Assembly (NCBI GenBank): GCA_902805475.1 | Contig: CADCSX010000005.1 | Location: forward strand, 350,001 to 414,000 | From: Entonaema liquescens | Taxonomy: Eukaryota > Ascomycota > Sordariomycetes > Xylariales > Xylariaceae | Reading direction: 5' to 3' | Length of the DNA stretch: 64,000 nt | In this document: positions 22,155 through 34,560 of the stretch, one piece after another | How positions within the stretch are numbered: the stretch's first letter is position 1 | Layout of the letters: every line of letters begins with the position of its first letter | The notes under the pieces: model-generated | What the model saw: only the letters and a program-made list of their open reading frames with translations | What the model was told of the DNA's origin: nothing | Databases searched by the model: none | Translations under genes and position numbers: made by a program

Positions 22155-23069
22155 CTATTGGAATGCCACTTGTCGCCACAGAGGTTGCGGATCGAAGGTC
22201 CTCTTGCTGATTAAGACGCGCATCGCAGTTTCAGCTTGGTTTCTGTGGGATGCAAACGTCCACCGCATATATGATTGCTTGCCATTCGTCCACACAGTCT
22301 TGACGGATTCAATGTCATAGTAGAGTGCGCGCCGTAGTTCGTTGCTAAGAGCCACATAGTTGATGATCTCGATAGGTCCTCTAATTTCGAGAACTCTGGA
22401 GCGTTGGGACGCTGGCTGCGCGCCTTTTTTGACGCGGTTAGGCCGTACAATTGGCACCAGCTCATTGAACTTAAGGGTGCCAGCTTTGACCTTCTCGAAT
22501 AGCTTCTCTACACCGTTCCGGTCCCAGAATTCAATCTTCGCAGCGCATGTGCTATGTCCTTCAATGGGGCTATTGATGAAGATGGCATATATCTTGCCTG
22601 TGCCTCGAAGCTGCGCCAAAAGTGTAGGATACTGAATGTTGGCGGGGAGACCTTCAATCCATACAGCACAGTTTTCGCGATTTGAGATTCTGTCGGGCTT
22701 GTTTCTTTCGTTCTTCACCCCGTGATAGTTTGACGAAAAGCCTGCTACTGATTTGTTGTTGTCATCTTCTCGCCTGATGCTAGGTTGTTTGTAGTCGAAC
22801 GAAGACGACTTCTGAACTAGGGTCCAGCTATGCTGAGTATCCATGGCGGCAAATGGATGATAGGGTGTAATAGGAGTGCGAATTGTGTTGAGGTCACCGC
22901 TGTGAGATTCAGGCGAAGTGTAGGCGCTTGAGGATAGACGCGGAGGATAGGTGAGGTCTTCTCCAAGGTCATGGAGATTTGCAGAAGCATGACCATAAGG
23001 TTGAATTGCGCGAATGCAATCCGATGGAAAAGATGTGTTGTAGAGGGACATCATTGATTGATGATCCAT
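22155..23069 (-). CDS. RRM-like RNA-binding protein
   Basis: A single exon encodes 304 residues. The first 125 or so are Ser/Pro/Tyr-rich and probably disordered. From about residue 130 an RRM-like fold can be read: the RNP2-like strand CAVWIEGLPANI, a helix with LLAQLRGTGKI, the strand IYAIFINSP, then CAAKIEFWDRNGVEKLF in the RNP1 area, which lacks the classic aromatic RNP1 consensus. A second region (residues 215-300) has a similar strand-helix pattern and may be a degenerate second RRM. Members of this fungal type are uncharacterised; RNA binding is inferred. A TTTAAATA box lies about 130 bp upstream on the coding strand and could be the core promoter. Confidence 0.7.
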   Translation of the reverse strand: MDHQSMMSLYNTSFPSDCIRAIQPYGHASANLHDLGEDLTYPPRLSSSAYTSPESHSGDLNTIRTPITPYHPFAAMDTQHSWTLVQKSSSFDYKQPSIRREDDNNKSVAGFSSNYHGVKNERNKPDRISNRENCAVWIEGLPANIQYPTLLAQLRGTGKIYAIFINSPIEGHSTCAAKIEFWDRNGVEKLFEKVKAGTLKFNELVPIVRPNRVKKGAQPASQRSRVLEIRGPIEIINYVALSNELRRALYYDIESVKTVWTNGKQSYMRWTFASHRNQAETAMRVLISKRTFDPQPLWRQVAFQ

Positions 23070-24441
23070 CTTGATGGGTTGAAGGGTATTTGATAATAGT
23101 TACTTCTAATTGGAAGAAGTATTTGGATCAATTGTTATTTGGAGTTGAGATAATTAGAAGTTGAAAAACTTTTGGTTGGAAAAGTGGGAGGAGAGCCCTT
23201 GTTTAAATAGACTTTGGGAAGAGAAGAATCAGCCCGCAGTACTTAGGTACGACAGAATAATTTTCTAGGTTGCCAGCCGCTAGAAACAGTTGTTCTGCTG
23301 TTCAAAGCAGTTGCAACATGTTCATGAGCTGATCTTGGAAAGATGAAGCAGGAGCAACCTGAAAAGTACCAAGTACCTTAGGTAGCTCCTGCTGTATTCC
23401 AGCATTAGGAAGCATGGCAACCAACTGGCGGCTGGAGACTTCAGCACGCGTGATAAGTTTCCCATAGCAAACTACATGCACCTTCCTCGAGTTGGCAATA
23501 TACTTTAGGTACGTACCTATAAACTACATGACCAATGGACTTTTACATAAGGTACGAAGTTACCATACAGTTACAGGTAAGGTAAGTACGTTCCAAAGGA
23601 ACCTACGCTATTGATGTTGGAAGCTGCAAGTTATTTGATTAGGTACGTGTAAAGGAAATGGCATATTTTAGGTAGCCCTGTATTTCTAGCTTGTGTAGTC
23701 ACCGACAAAATAATACAATCGGCCAAGGCTGTCGAAGTCTAGAAACCAGGTTGACTAAACCAATCGAGGAACTTTTCGTTGCGTTGTACGCACAACATAG
23801 ACAGACAAGTCGAAATACTAATAAGTAAATATCAATGTTGACGTATACGTAACTTATGAACTTTGAATCAATGCTAGTGCTAGACTATAAAACAATCGGA
23901 GTATACCATACCTAGATTTAAGCTGCTAATACTAGTCAGGGTAGCTGATGAGCAAGGTACCTTGATGCATTAAGCTAGATTCTATAGCTGATTAATATAT
24001 ACCAGTCCTTTTTGCTTCCTGCCTGGGTTAAACACCTCCCCTGACAGGGCCTGAGAGATCATAGGGCGATATTGTATCAAATATAACTACGAAGGCAATC
24101 TAACTAATAAAAGATATTATTTGGCATATTAAGTAACTTCGGTTCACTTGACTGGTATGTCCATTCCTCATGAGCTTGACGATACGACAAGAAATCACTA
24201 TACCATGACTTCTATTACAACTGGTTGTCAATAGACATGTTCATCATATCTCTATTCAATACCTCATCGAACGGTACCTATATAGGTACCTAGTTTTATC
24301 TAAATGTATTTACGAAGGGTGTCTCAGTCTTATTCCCTTCCGCATTGATGCATATATACCTTCCAGTCTAATATATTCATATAATCGTTCTTCATCCATG
24401 TTCATTTTTCAAAGAGCACTTAAGTAGTATAGCTAATGGAT
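23070..24441. other. Intergenic, TAGGTAC-rich spacer
   Basis: This spacer holds the promoter of the RRM-like gene and the 3' end of an MFS gene. It is dense in TAGGTAC/GGTACCT-like motifs between about 23370 and 23660. No ORF is supported. Confidence 0.6.
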
Positions 24442-26417
24442 CTAGTTCTCGGTCTCTGTTTCCGAATCTTCGTCATCGATTCTCTTGCTGTTGGGTGGCG
24501 GTAGATGCGCCATGAACAAGACAGAAAAACCGAGTACAGCAAACCCCTGAGGTAGGTATTAGTAAGCAGTCCATGGTAAGTTGGAATAGGGGCCTATGAC
24601 ATACGGCGTTGCAGAAAAATGTCAAGCTCGGCTGGCCGAGTTCTGAGAAAATAGCAAGAATAAGACCGAAGAGTCCTTGTGTTAGTAGAGTAGCGGTACT
24701 TTCTACCAAGGTGATGGCGCTGATGGCATCTTGTCGTTGTTGCGGGGGACAAAGCTCAGTCATGACTCCTTTGGCTGCCGGTGCCGATCCCGAAGCGAAT
24801 GGCAGTAGGAAGCCCGCTACCAATTGTAAGTTTGATATAAATATCTGAAGTGAGGTGTCTGGGGAACTTACCAAGGTAGACCTGCCATCCCTCAGTCGAG
24901 AATCCAGCAATGACTGTAACGATGGAGTCGATGACAAGACTCCATCTGACAAAGAAGAGGTCAAATCCTGTCCCAGAATCTTCCTCATCCTCAAGTGGTT
25001 GTATTGGTTCCTGAGGGACTTCTCCGACTTCATCGGCTTCGAAATCCTCCGGGTTAACAGGAATATGGGTTTCTGCCTCATGTTCTCTGTGTTCCGCTGG
25101 CGTTGGAGTGCCATTAAACCAAATCCGACCGGAAGATATAATCTTCGGAAACATAAAGAGCAAGAATATGCCGCGGATAGCCGCGTTTCCGAACATCAGA
25201 TATCCATTCTCACTAGTGCCGAAATCGAATTCGGAGGTGGCGTACATCTGTAAGAGAATCGGGACATATCCTGATGAAAACTGTATGACGGTAAGCATGA
25301 GCTGTCAAAAAAGATAATTTCCATATTTTGACTTACAACGCCGAGGAAAATACCTAGGGCAAGGAAGATCAAGCTATAGTTCTTGATGACCTTACCCGAC
25401 TCTAAACGGTAGGAATGAGGCGCGATCATCCTGATAGGTGCGAAGAAAGCACTGATACCCCGGCTGTTCTGTTTCTTACCGGCGGCCTCGTCGCTTGCTC
25501 CCGTCGGTAAGAAAAGCGCACCGTATAGCGAAGAAACGACATAGAGGAAAAAGGCGGTCTCGAAGGGACGCCTAATATTGTAGATGTCGCCGAGTACGCC
25601 TCCGACTATAGAAATTATTAATTCAATGTGTTTAGAAAGTTATCGTCTACTCAGACTTACGCAAGAAACCAAATGCAGTACCCAGCATGATTGATCCCTG
25701 TAGTCGACCAAAAACGGCCGTGCGGTCTCTCGGTGCAACCAGTTCGCTCACAGCGGTGTTGAGAACTAACCTAACATTGGCTTAATTAGTACGACTGGGG
25801 CGGGATCAGAGATCATGGTTATACGCACTGAAAACCACGGGGTCCTCCAATGATGCCTATAGCTTGACATGCTTGGAAAATGATTATACCCTTCCGGCCG
25901 CCGATTGTCACGGCGACGATCTGTGTAGACACCCTCAAGCCTAAAAGTACAGTCTGAGAGACGAAAGCCCATCGCGGGCCCCAGAGCTTAAGAAAGTAGC
26001 CACAGATAAATAAATTTAAAACGCCGCTGAAGGACGTTGACATTCCTAGAATGGATACCTGAGTCGCAGTACCAGCACTGATCTCTCGACGATGACAACG
26101 GTCGCCTGGACCCTCGAACGGGGGGTTATGGCTATAGAAGACATCGCATTCCATAAGACGGAATACATAATTGATTCTTATATTATAGTCAGTATTAAGT
26201 TCACGATTGATTATTATTAACTAAGCCAAGGCGGATAGTAGATTGTTTGCTCTTACGGAACTTGTGTGATGCCGAGAGTAAAAGCCATCATGAAGCCGGC
26301 AAGGAGAATTCGATTTGCGGGACCGAAAAGGGTACCACCGGCTTTAGCGGCCTTGTTTGTCCTCGTCCTCGGAGGGACCGCATTTTCGAGTAACGGTGAT
26401 GTCTCATCTGCTGCCAT
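24442..26417 (-). CDS. Major facilitator superfamily transporter
   Basis: Seven exons: 26417-26257, 26176-25829, 25770-25661, 25605-25337, 25280-24872, 24816-24605 and 24546-24442. All phases agree and the product is 537 residues. The N-terminus (MAADETSPLLEN) is cytosolic and acidic with a di-leucine-like ETSPLL. Membrane segments include ILLAGFMMAFTLGI, VLLGLRVSTQIVAVTIGG, IIIFQACQAIGIIGGPRGF and the block GGVLGDIYNIRRPFETAFF, which resembles the proton-coupled transporter loop of plasma-membrane and vacuolar MFS proteins. An acidic loop of about 50 residues (PQEPIQPLEDEEDSGTG) separates the two six-helix halves. The C-terminus is acidic (DDEDSETETEN). For exon 5 a 56-bp intron was chosen over a 35-bp one. 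The substrate is not predictable. Confidence 0.87.
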
Positions 26418-28006
26418 GGCTGTCGATTCCTCCGTGCTGTAACACGGATCCAAAGAAATTCTTCTATTAAGATGTCTCGGGGACAAAAAGGAAGCGAACC
26501 CAATGCCCGAAAGTTTTACCCAGTTATAGAGAGTCGAAACTGTCCAATGGGGAATGCGTCCGATCCCCGCTGCCTTTGTGGCGGTCTGACTGATAAGGTA
26601 CAAGAGACCTTGTAAGTTCAGTACGAGCTATTCGCCGACGCTTGCCCGACGCATTACGCGATTGCTATCGGCATTGTCGCGACTCTACGCGATAACACCG
26701 ATAAGATTATACGTGTAACTATGTCCAATTCATAATTAATATAGTTATTCATAACTTTATTTAAGTTGGACCAGTAAACTTGCAGTACGTTTTATGCCAA
26801 TCGACAAAGTTGTACGTTGTATGGATGGCGTGGCGTTCAGTTTACCAAATCAATTCTAAAGTCGTTAATGAGGGGTCCTTTATTGGTAGTCTCCTACTGG
26901 CAATGCTGTTATTTTCTCAACGTTGTCTAACCCCTCACCACGATACACCAACCTACAACCTATCGAGGTAACTATTTTTTCATTTGACTTGTTCGAAGAA
27001 ATTGCTAGCCTAATCAAATCATTTTCGGTAAACTGACCTATATAGAGGATATTTAGGATAATTAAAATCACTATTTTTGATGAGATGAAAAGAAAGCTAA
27101 AAGTAAGATTATGTAGTTTTTAAGTAAGAAATAATAATTGCGACTGCCTAGAGGCTGTAGGGGGTTATTAGAAGATCTCGAGGGCTAAGCCCCACATTTA
27201 GAACCTTACGAATACAACATCACTTTACCTACCTATTATTCTACAAGGCCTAGCGAATATACCTAAGGCAAGTATATAAATAGAAGCGCGCTTCCAACCG
27301 CGTCTTCTCAGAGATGAGTTGTTTATAAGTTATTGGACCAGTGCCAAATCCTTCAAGTTAAAACGTAAGATATCTCACGAAGTCATCAAGTCTGCCGTGT
27401 AATATCAATAGCATGATGTTGTGTATTTAAAGAGTCGCGTGAGAAGTTAATCTTAATTCTTTTTGTGTCTTATTGATATCAGCCCCCAAATCTGTCCCCA
27501 TCCTTAGCCTCCTAAGGCTGAAGGAGTCTTGGCAGTGCAACGATATTATTGGTTTCTCTATCTAATAAATCCCTAACAGACCCATGCTAGCATCTGTACG
27601 CGATCGTTTCGGGTTCTTTTAAACTTCGGGTCTTACTGCTTCGCAACTAGGTAACTAAAAGTTACCCGCCGGGCTATCGCGTTGAAGAATCTTACTCGGA
27701 GACTAGTATGAATCTTAGAAAGTCCTAGGTTAGTGAGATACCAGGTTTAACTCTGCGTGATCGCCAAGTAACCGAACTAATAGTTAACAAGGGGCTTCGC
27801 CCATTCGATCACCCGGCAAACATATCAAGAATCTCAGCTCGCGGCGCAGCACCTTGTAGTGGAGCCATGTAGCCTTCGTATGTAGGGTTAGAACTTACAT
27901 AGGATTCTATTATGGACATTATGTATATAGAGGAGGCCACAATCCTCAACCTGGTTGAAAACCTCATCGAGCCAAATGCGTTTGTGTCTGGCTCATCAAT
28001 CTCAAC
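26418..28006. other. Intergenic, divergent promoters of MFS and membrane-protein genes
   Basis: This 1.6-kb AT-rich spacer lies between a minus- and a plus-strand gene. It should contain both promoters. An open frame at 27912-28121 overlaps the start of the next gene in another frame and is not supported. I see no clear repeat or RNA. Confidence 0.55.
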
Positions 28007-30113
28007 ATGCTATTATCGGCATATAGACGACTCCGAGTCTGGCCCGATCAGCCGCTTCCGGCGAGAAGCGGACTATCACGGCCAAATCAGATTACGTATA
28101 ATTTTATTCTTATACTTTTAGCGATTGCTTGTTTCGTCTTTGCGGGTCTTCTTGGCCGTTGCGATGGCATGTTGAGTGATGCTGACCTCGTCCAGAAACT
28201 GGTAGAGGCATCCCGCTATGTATGACAACACCATTCTCTGATTCTTGCAATGTAACCACGCTGACCGAGCTTCTCATCCCCATTTCAGGGTCCTACTATA
28301 TTTCCCGTAGTCTACGCTCTTATAGTAGGAGGCGCTCTACGTTCCTTGGCATTATGGAGATTACAAAATGGAGAGAAAGTCAGCTTCCTCGACTTACTCC
28401 TAGGCAGTACCTCAGTGGGCGGCATGATTGGGACGCAGCTTGAGCGACGACTTACACAATTTGATATTCCCAGCTTGTGCCTCTTAATCATATGGGCTCT
28501 ATCGCCCCTAGGTGGCCAAGCCTCATTTCGGATTATTACCTATCGAGACATACCAATCCCGCAGAATCTGACATTTAGTTTTCTGGATTTTTCTAATGCC
28601 AGTTCTCCTAATTCCTGTACGTAAAAACTGGTGGGTCCTTACTTAGGGATGCGATTATTAACTCATAATTATAGTGTCCTCGGTAGATGTTGTAAATCTA
28701 CTCGACGTTGTTGACTCCTCCTTCGTATCGTCTCTCGTTTCATCCACGTCTATCAGCCAATCTCCTATGGATCCTTGGGGCAACATCAAAATTCCATTTA
28801 TCGAGCACCTACCCGGGTACGACTCGGCACGTGAAGACGAGTGGATTCCATTCTCGGGGCACACGGAAAATACGCCTTACTCCTCTCTTGTTGGAATACC
28901 AGTATCCAATATACCAAAGACCGGCAATACCGAGTTCACGGTCGAATCGTCTTATTGGAATCTTCATTGCCCTGAATTTGGGTCTCCCGAACATTATGAT
29001 GACGACTACTGGTATTTGGCTATTAATAATGCCACCGCAGCCTGTACACTCTCTAATTTACAGTGTGCTATATTTAACAGTAGCATATCTCTTCCTGATA
29101 ACCTATCTACAGAAGGAGCCCGGGTTTCATGGGGATGGATCATGTCGTTGACCCGCGATGACGAGAGGGAAAAACGCTGTACTGCAGGACCTACCGATGA
29201 TGTTCCCAGGAGGCAGCTTTTTGTTAGGAGCATTAACTCAGCCGCTCATAAGCCTACGGCAGCAAATTGCACTATAGGAACAACTAATGTCGAGGCGTCG
29301 GTAAACTGCAACGGCTGGGACTGTAAGGTCGATCGACTACGCAGGTCCCAGAAACGTAAGGTTTACCAGTCACCTGCTTATACCATCTTCGACCACTGCG
29401 GCGATTGGGATTCCAGCACGAACCTGCCTAACTTTCTGAACTATCTTATCAATGCGGCAGGTAGCGGACTCTCTCATTCTGTCGGGCCACGATTGTTCCA
29501 GAACTACCTAGTCAATCCGGACTCACCTTTTACTGGGACAACTCTGCATGGATATAACATAAACTCTGATATTACTACCATCGGTAACGAGTCATTCGCA
29601 GTACGATTTTCGCAGATTCTTAATACCTATTGGACGTCGTTCTATAACTTCAACCTTACCTACGGAGGGCACCCAGAAAAGCTTGAATTTCCCTCGGACC
29701 TTTACACCGGCTATCCCATTTGGTCCCCTCTCGCGGAAACATCAGGTACGAATACTCACACGGAGAAACGTTTCTTCTATAACAGGGGATGGATGGTTAT
29801 GCTCGTCATCTCAATCACGGCAATGTTTGTCGGTGGCATCATCAAAGCTATCTTTGACTTGAAACTTTGGATACCGGACATACTTATGAACGTATCAACG
29901 ATGATTCGGGGGAGCACATCGAATTGTCCGAGCGTGCCTTTTGGTGGTACTACTTTGGACGATAGCGAAAGATCAAGGCTCTTGAAGAACCTCAAGGTCA
30001 GATATGGTAATATTCGGCCTTCAGACGGTAGCCCTGGCGAGCTGGGAATTGGTGAGCTTGCAGAGTCTGGAGGGAAAGTCACGAGAGTTACACAGAACGA
30101 AACGTATTGGTAG
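28007..30113 (+). CDS. Multi-pass membrane protein with large glycosylated lumenal/extracellular domain
   Basis: Exons 28007-28219, 28289-28616 and 28675-30113 encode 659 residues with consistent phases. The N-terminal third has hydrophobic spans: FILILLAIACFVFAGLL, IFPVVYALIVGGAL, VSFLDLLLGSTSVGG, and a span around LCLLIIWALSPLGG. A central region of about 400 residues has many Asn-X-Ser/Thr sites and about nine Cys and looks extracellular or lumenal. One more span (MVMLVISITAMFVGGII) precedes a cytosolic tail of about 95 residues. I do not recognise a named domain. The arrangement resembles lineage-specific membrane proteins common in filamentous ascomycetes whose function is unknown. The start at 28007 was chosen because it puts about 32 basic residues before the first span; an earlier exon is possible. 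Confidence 0.75.
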
Positions 30114-30707
30114 ACTTTTACCGAGGTTGAAGTAATTCTAGAACAAACAACATATTCTTTATTAAAGAATTTGGAACACTACGACGTGAGTGGCGGGATG
30201 ACAAGCGCGGAAACTTGTCATTCAATAGACAGGCCAAAGTCAAAACTGCAGATGCAGTGACGAGAAATCGCGATGGCGATATCTCACCGCCAATTGCTTA
30301 TGCTTTAATCCCAGTATGACACTTTATTAATATAAAAGTGCCGAAATCTGCAGCGATGATCGGACTATCGGGGATATGACTTGCATATGATGAATACGAC
30401 ATAGATAAGGTCCCTGGAGAGGCTCTTGAACTCGTATCATACAATTCATCCCATAACTATATCTTATATCTTGGAGGTTCGCCAACTCTATCGCATATAG
30501 AAAATAAGAGCAAAGAGCGAGGAGTTAATTAGACCTCGGCTTTCATGTTCATAATATTATACCCTACGTCAACAAAAGTTAAAAAATATTAAAGACTTAC
30601 AAGCGATATCGGATTTCCCCAACTATATCCTTGGAATCGTCATACTAGCAATCACCAATACTACACTAAAATTCTTGAGATATAATATAATATTAAGACG
30701 GTAGCCG
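30114..30707. other. Short spacer before second MFS gene
   Basis: About 590 bp between two plus-strand genes hold the 3' UTR of the membrane-protein gene and the promoter of the MFS gene. No ORF is supported. Confidence 0.6.
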
Positions 30708-32439
30708 ATGGCGGTAGAAGCCAGAGATGAAGACAGGTCCGAGAAGCTTGATTCAGGACCCGACACAGAAGGCATTTCCACATCGAGCCAAGAGAATGTT
30801 GAGACAAAGGGTCAAGATGGTAATGCAACTTCATTGCCAACAATTCTTGAAGAGACGGAGAGAGATACCCTACTAGCTAAAGTAATAAGAATCTTGAATT
30901 GGATGCCACAACGCTGCCGTTACGACCCCGAGAACCCACCGAACTTCACTCTCGCGCTTAACATCCTGTTCGCTTTTGTATGTCCTTACATACCGTCAAA
31001 CACCCGACGTCTTCCCCAAGCTAACCTTTGACTAGAGCGGGACATTCACCGTCGCAAATCTCTACTACGCGCAACCAATCTTGAACGTCTTAGCTGAAGA
31101 GTTCAACGTGAGCTACGAGCGAGCCTCCGACGTAGCCACGTTGTCACAAGCAGGATATGCAGTCGGCTTGCTTTTCCTATGTCCCCTGGCGGATATGGTC
31201 CCGCGACGACCGTTCATCCTTTTTCTTATATGGGTGACTGCAACGACTGTAGGTATTCGATTAAGACATTCGCGTCATACACTGACCTAGTAACCCTATG
31301 CAGTGGATCGGACTATGTCTCACCAACAATTTTGAAGTGTTTATTAGCTTATCATTTCTATGCGGAGTTGGGTACGTGTTTATTTACTTTTCTTGGACTA
31401 CCCCTTACTTCAGTCTTAACAATTGGCTAGGACTGTCACACCACAGCTCATGCTACCGCTTGTCGGCGATTTGGTACCGGCCCATCGCCGCGCCAGCTCG
31501 TTGTCTATAGTGGTGTCAGGACTAGCGCTCGGATTGCTGATCGCGAGAGTCCTGTCGGGAGTAGTGGCAAACTTCACATCGTGGAGAAATATCTACTGGC
31601 TGGCTTTTGGCGCGCAATATTTGACCTTGGCGCTACTCTATTTCTTCCTGCCCGACTACCCTGCGAAGAATAAAGGGCTGAACTACTTTAAAGTCCTCTG
31701 GGGAATGGCGGTCATGGTCGTCACGGAGCCTCTTCTCACCCAAGCATGCCTTATCGGGTTTCTTCTCAGCGCTGCTTTCACTTCTTTCTGGACAACTCTG
31801 ACCTTCCTCCTTGCATCCCCGCCGTACGAATATTCGTCTCTTGAAATTGGATGCTTCGCTTTCATAGGAATTGTAGTCGTTGCGCTTGCTCCGGTCTGGT
31901 CGCGTCTCATCACTGACCGCTTTGCGTTCCTCTTTTCGGTTGTTATCGGCCTTGCTTTCGAATTCATCGGTATCGTTATATCGACCTTTATCGGAAGCTT
32001 TACGGTAGCCGGCCCCATTATCCACGCCATCATGATGGACTCGGGCGCAAACTTTACCCATACTGCTAATCGCAGTAATATTTATAGCCTCGATCCAAAG
32101 GCAAGGAACCGTGTGAACACGGTTTATATGGTTTTCGCATTTGGTGGCCAAATAATGGGTACAGCTGTCGGGAATAGGCTGTATGCTCAGGGGGGCTGGG
32201 TTTGGAGCGGTAGCTCTAACATCGCGTTCATCGGCGTAGCTATTATTATTGGTATAATCCGAGGCCCAAGGGAGACTGGCTGGATAGGATGGTCGAAAGG
32301 TTGGAGTATAAGGAGGGACGACATCCCAAAGAAAGACCAGACGGGTTCCGCTGATGCCGATGTTGAGGAGGCTCTGTCGCCGTCGGGACAGCCGACGGAA
32401 ACCCGTACAGGCGAAGGTGTCCTGCACAATTCGAGATAA
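30708..32439 (+). CDS. Major facilitator superfamily transporter
   Basis: Four exons, 30708-30977, 31036-31248, 31304-31371 and 31431-32439, encode 519 residues with all phases consistent. A cytosolic leader of about 80 acidic/Ser-rich residues precedes the first helix. Family blocks include SGTFTVANLYYAQPILN, LSQAGYAVGLLFLCPLADM with the RRPF cytosolic loop after helix 3, and VTPQLMLPLVGDLVPAHRR followed by ASSLSIVVSGLALG. These match the fungal MFS group related to bacterial AraJ/YnfM-type drug exporters. The substrate is unknown. The 3' end converges with the carboxylesterase gene, with only 109 bp between stop codons, so transcripts may overlap. Confidence 0.88.
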
Positions 32440-32548
32440 TTGTAGATCCCCACTAGACTTCGTAGATTATAATAACGCAGTATCAAGTCAATACCATTTG
32501 TCCATCGGCTGTATCGTAATTGATTGGCCTTGTCGGTGCGAGTCTTTC

Positions 32549-34560
32549 TTACTCCTTAATCCAAGGGCCAAGGTCCGCCCACAATTGACACCGTCGCCCT
32601 CGCCCGCCTTCCCAAGAACTTCCTTCGGCAACTTCGAAGTCCGCAACCAAGGGCGGTATCGACTCATCGCTGCTAGACACATAACTAGTAACGTTGATTT
32701 CGACGCCGCCCATAACATACCCTGTGGTGGTCGGCTCGCCACCGGTCATATTCACGTTAAGCATCCAATTGTGCCCTGGCTCCGCTTCCCACTGAGGCCA
32801 TATTCCAGAGCCAGCGGCGCCAATATGTTCCCTGTCCTCGGTAGCTATCTGCGCTTCGCGGAGGGTTGGGTCGCCATTGACTACGAAGTTTCCCCAAATT
32901 TTCTGGAAAGCTGTGCGAAACACCTCGTCCATACCAGTACCGGAAGTGTTCACCGGTTGGAGCAAGGGGTATAAGTCGAGACCGTGTTGGCCTGGTGTAA
33001 CGGAGAATTGGTAGTGCCATGACTTCCCGTCTCTCTTCTTAGCATACGCGTCAGAGAGCCAGTACGAGGGACAAGCGAACGTTGTTTCCGCGTAGAGGTT
33101 TGTGGCTGCTTGTTGCCAGCCATAGGCCCATCCGGAGTTTGTTGTCGAGTATGGTGGGGTGACGCCTTTAGAATTGATTAATACATCGGAGGCATTCTCG
33201 GGAATGGAATAGAGCTCTAGAATATTTGTGATATTCACTTCGCTTAGCAGTGGGTATATCGTCGAAAGAAGTTGCTTGAAATCATCCTCGCTCGTAATGT
33301 TCCGAGGAGTGAAGTCCGGGCCATCATTCAAGTTACTTGCCGACAAGATCCTTATCCCATTGAGCCTTCCTCCTCCTAAAAGCCGGTCGGTAGGCCTCTC
33401 TTGGATTAACGTTCCATCTGTAACGGGAATGAAGGCCCACTGGCCATGAGGTGGTGCTGTTGTGCTGACGTAGTCACTGGCGGTTTGAAGATCGACCGTG
33501 TCTGCCGAGACCAAACATTCGAAAACTGACTCATCCACGGTTAACCCATCCTTAAGACAACCCACTTCCTCTGCGAAGCGATAGTAATATTCAGTTGGTT
33601 TGGAACTATCATGTTCCCTTTAACAGTAATTAGTGCCTATCGGTAATATATGGGAGATTTAAAGCTTACCATTGAGAAGGCAGGAAAGGACTTGTAGCAA
33701 TGATGCCTTTGAACAAGGCGGTATTGTCGGAGCCCCCATATGCCATACCAAGTAACATAGCACCTCCTCCTCCGGCAGATTCTCCTGCTATAGTGACTTG
33801 CTCAGGGTCTCCGCCGAATAGGTGAACATACTCTTGAACCCATTGCAATGCGAAGTACATATCATGGATTCCGGCATTGGGTACACCAGATCTGGCCAGA
33901 TCGGCGGACGAGAGGAACCCAAAGGCTCCCAGTCGGTACTGGATAGTCACTATGATATATGTATTACCGGTGGTATAGATCTGTGGCGACGGGTCGAACC
34001 CGCCATTTGCTTGGCCATATCCGCCGCCGTCTACTAGGGTTAGAATTTCAAAGATTCATGGGAAGCATAGTTAACTTACGAATCCAAACCATTACGGGTA
34101 GTTTGGCTTTGTTGGCGGGTGCGAATACATTCACGAAGAGGCAGTCTTCGGAGCCAGTCGGACCTGGTTTGTGCGGACTGTTATACGCTTTAGCTTTGCT
34201 TCTATATACGGCCTTTCTGGACATACCCTGGCGAGTTCAACGTCTGGGGACACTGCGGTGCATACTCGATTGCAGGAATAATTCGGGACCTGTTTTGGTT
34301 CGGAGGTTGTGGTACCTGCCATCTCAGCTTTCCAACAGGAGGAGCCGCGTATCGAATACTAGAATACCGTTAGGTAGAGCTCAGTATGCTCTCAGGGTAA
34401 GGGGTGGTATATACCCTTTGTATGCATTTATTTCATATTTTTCATCGTAATATCCTTGATACAGCTCATAATCCAGATCGATAACTGGTGCTGGGGGGCT
34501 TTGGCTCGCGCCAACGGAGAATAGTGACGCTACGAAGGCTAATAATGTTTTTGAACGCAT
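32549..34560 (-). CDS. Secreted type-B carboxylesterase/lipase
   Basis: Five exons: 34560-34415, 34358-34227, 34177-34080, 34030-33670 and 33617-32549, giving 601 residues. An N-terminal signal peptide (hydrophobic LLAFVASLFSVGA) is followed by a mature start near SQSPPAP. Signatures: the type-B motif SEDCLFVNVFAP, the oxyanion-hole HGGGY made across intron 3, and the nucleophile Ser in the block TIAGESAGGGGA. Downstream, GQHGLDLYPLL gives a likely catalytic His. Seven or more Asn-X-Ser/Thr sites fit a secreted glycoprotein. It should hydrolyse carboxylic esters outside the cell; the substrate is not predictable. Introns are 49-56 bp. The gene is convergent with the MFS gene to its left. Confidence 0.92.

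Noticed and set aside
25302..25336. 35-bp intron in the first MFS gene (donor GTAAGT, acceptor GACAG)
   Set aside because: It is shorter than the other introns in this window (49 bp or more). The in-phase CAG acceptor 21 bp further on gives a normal 56-bp intron.
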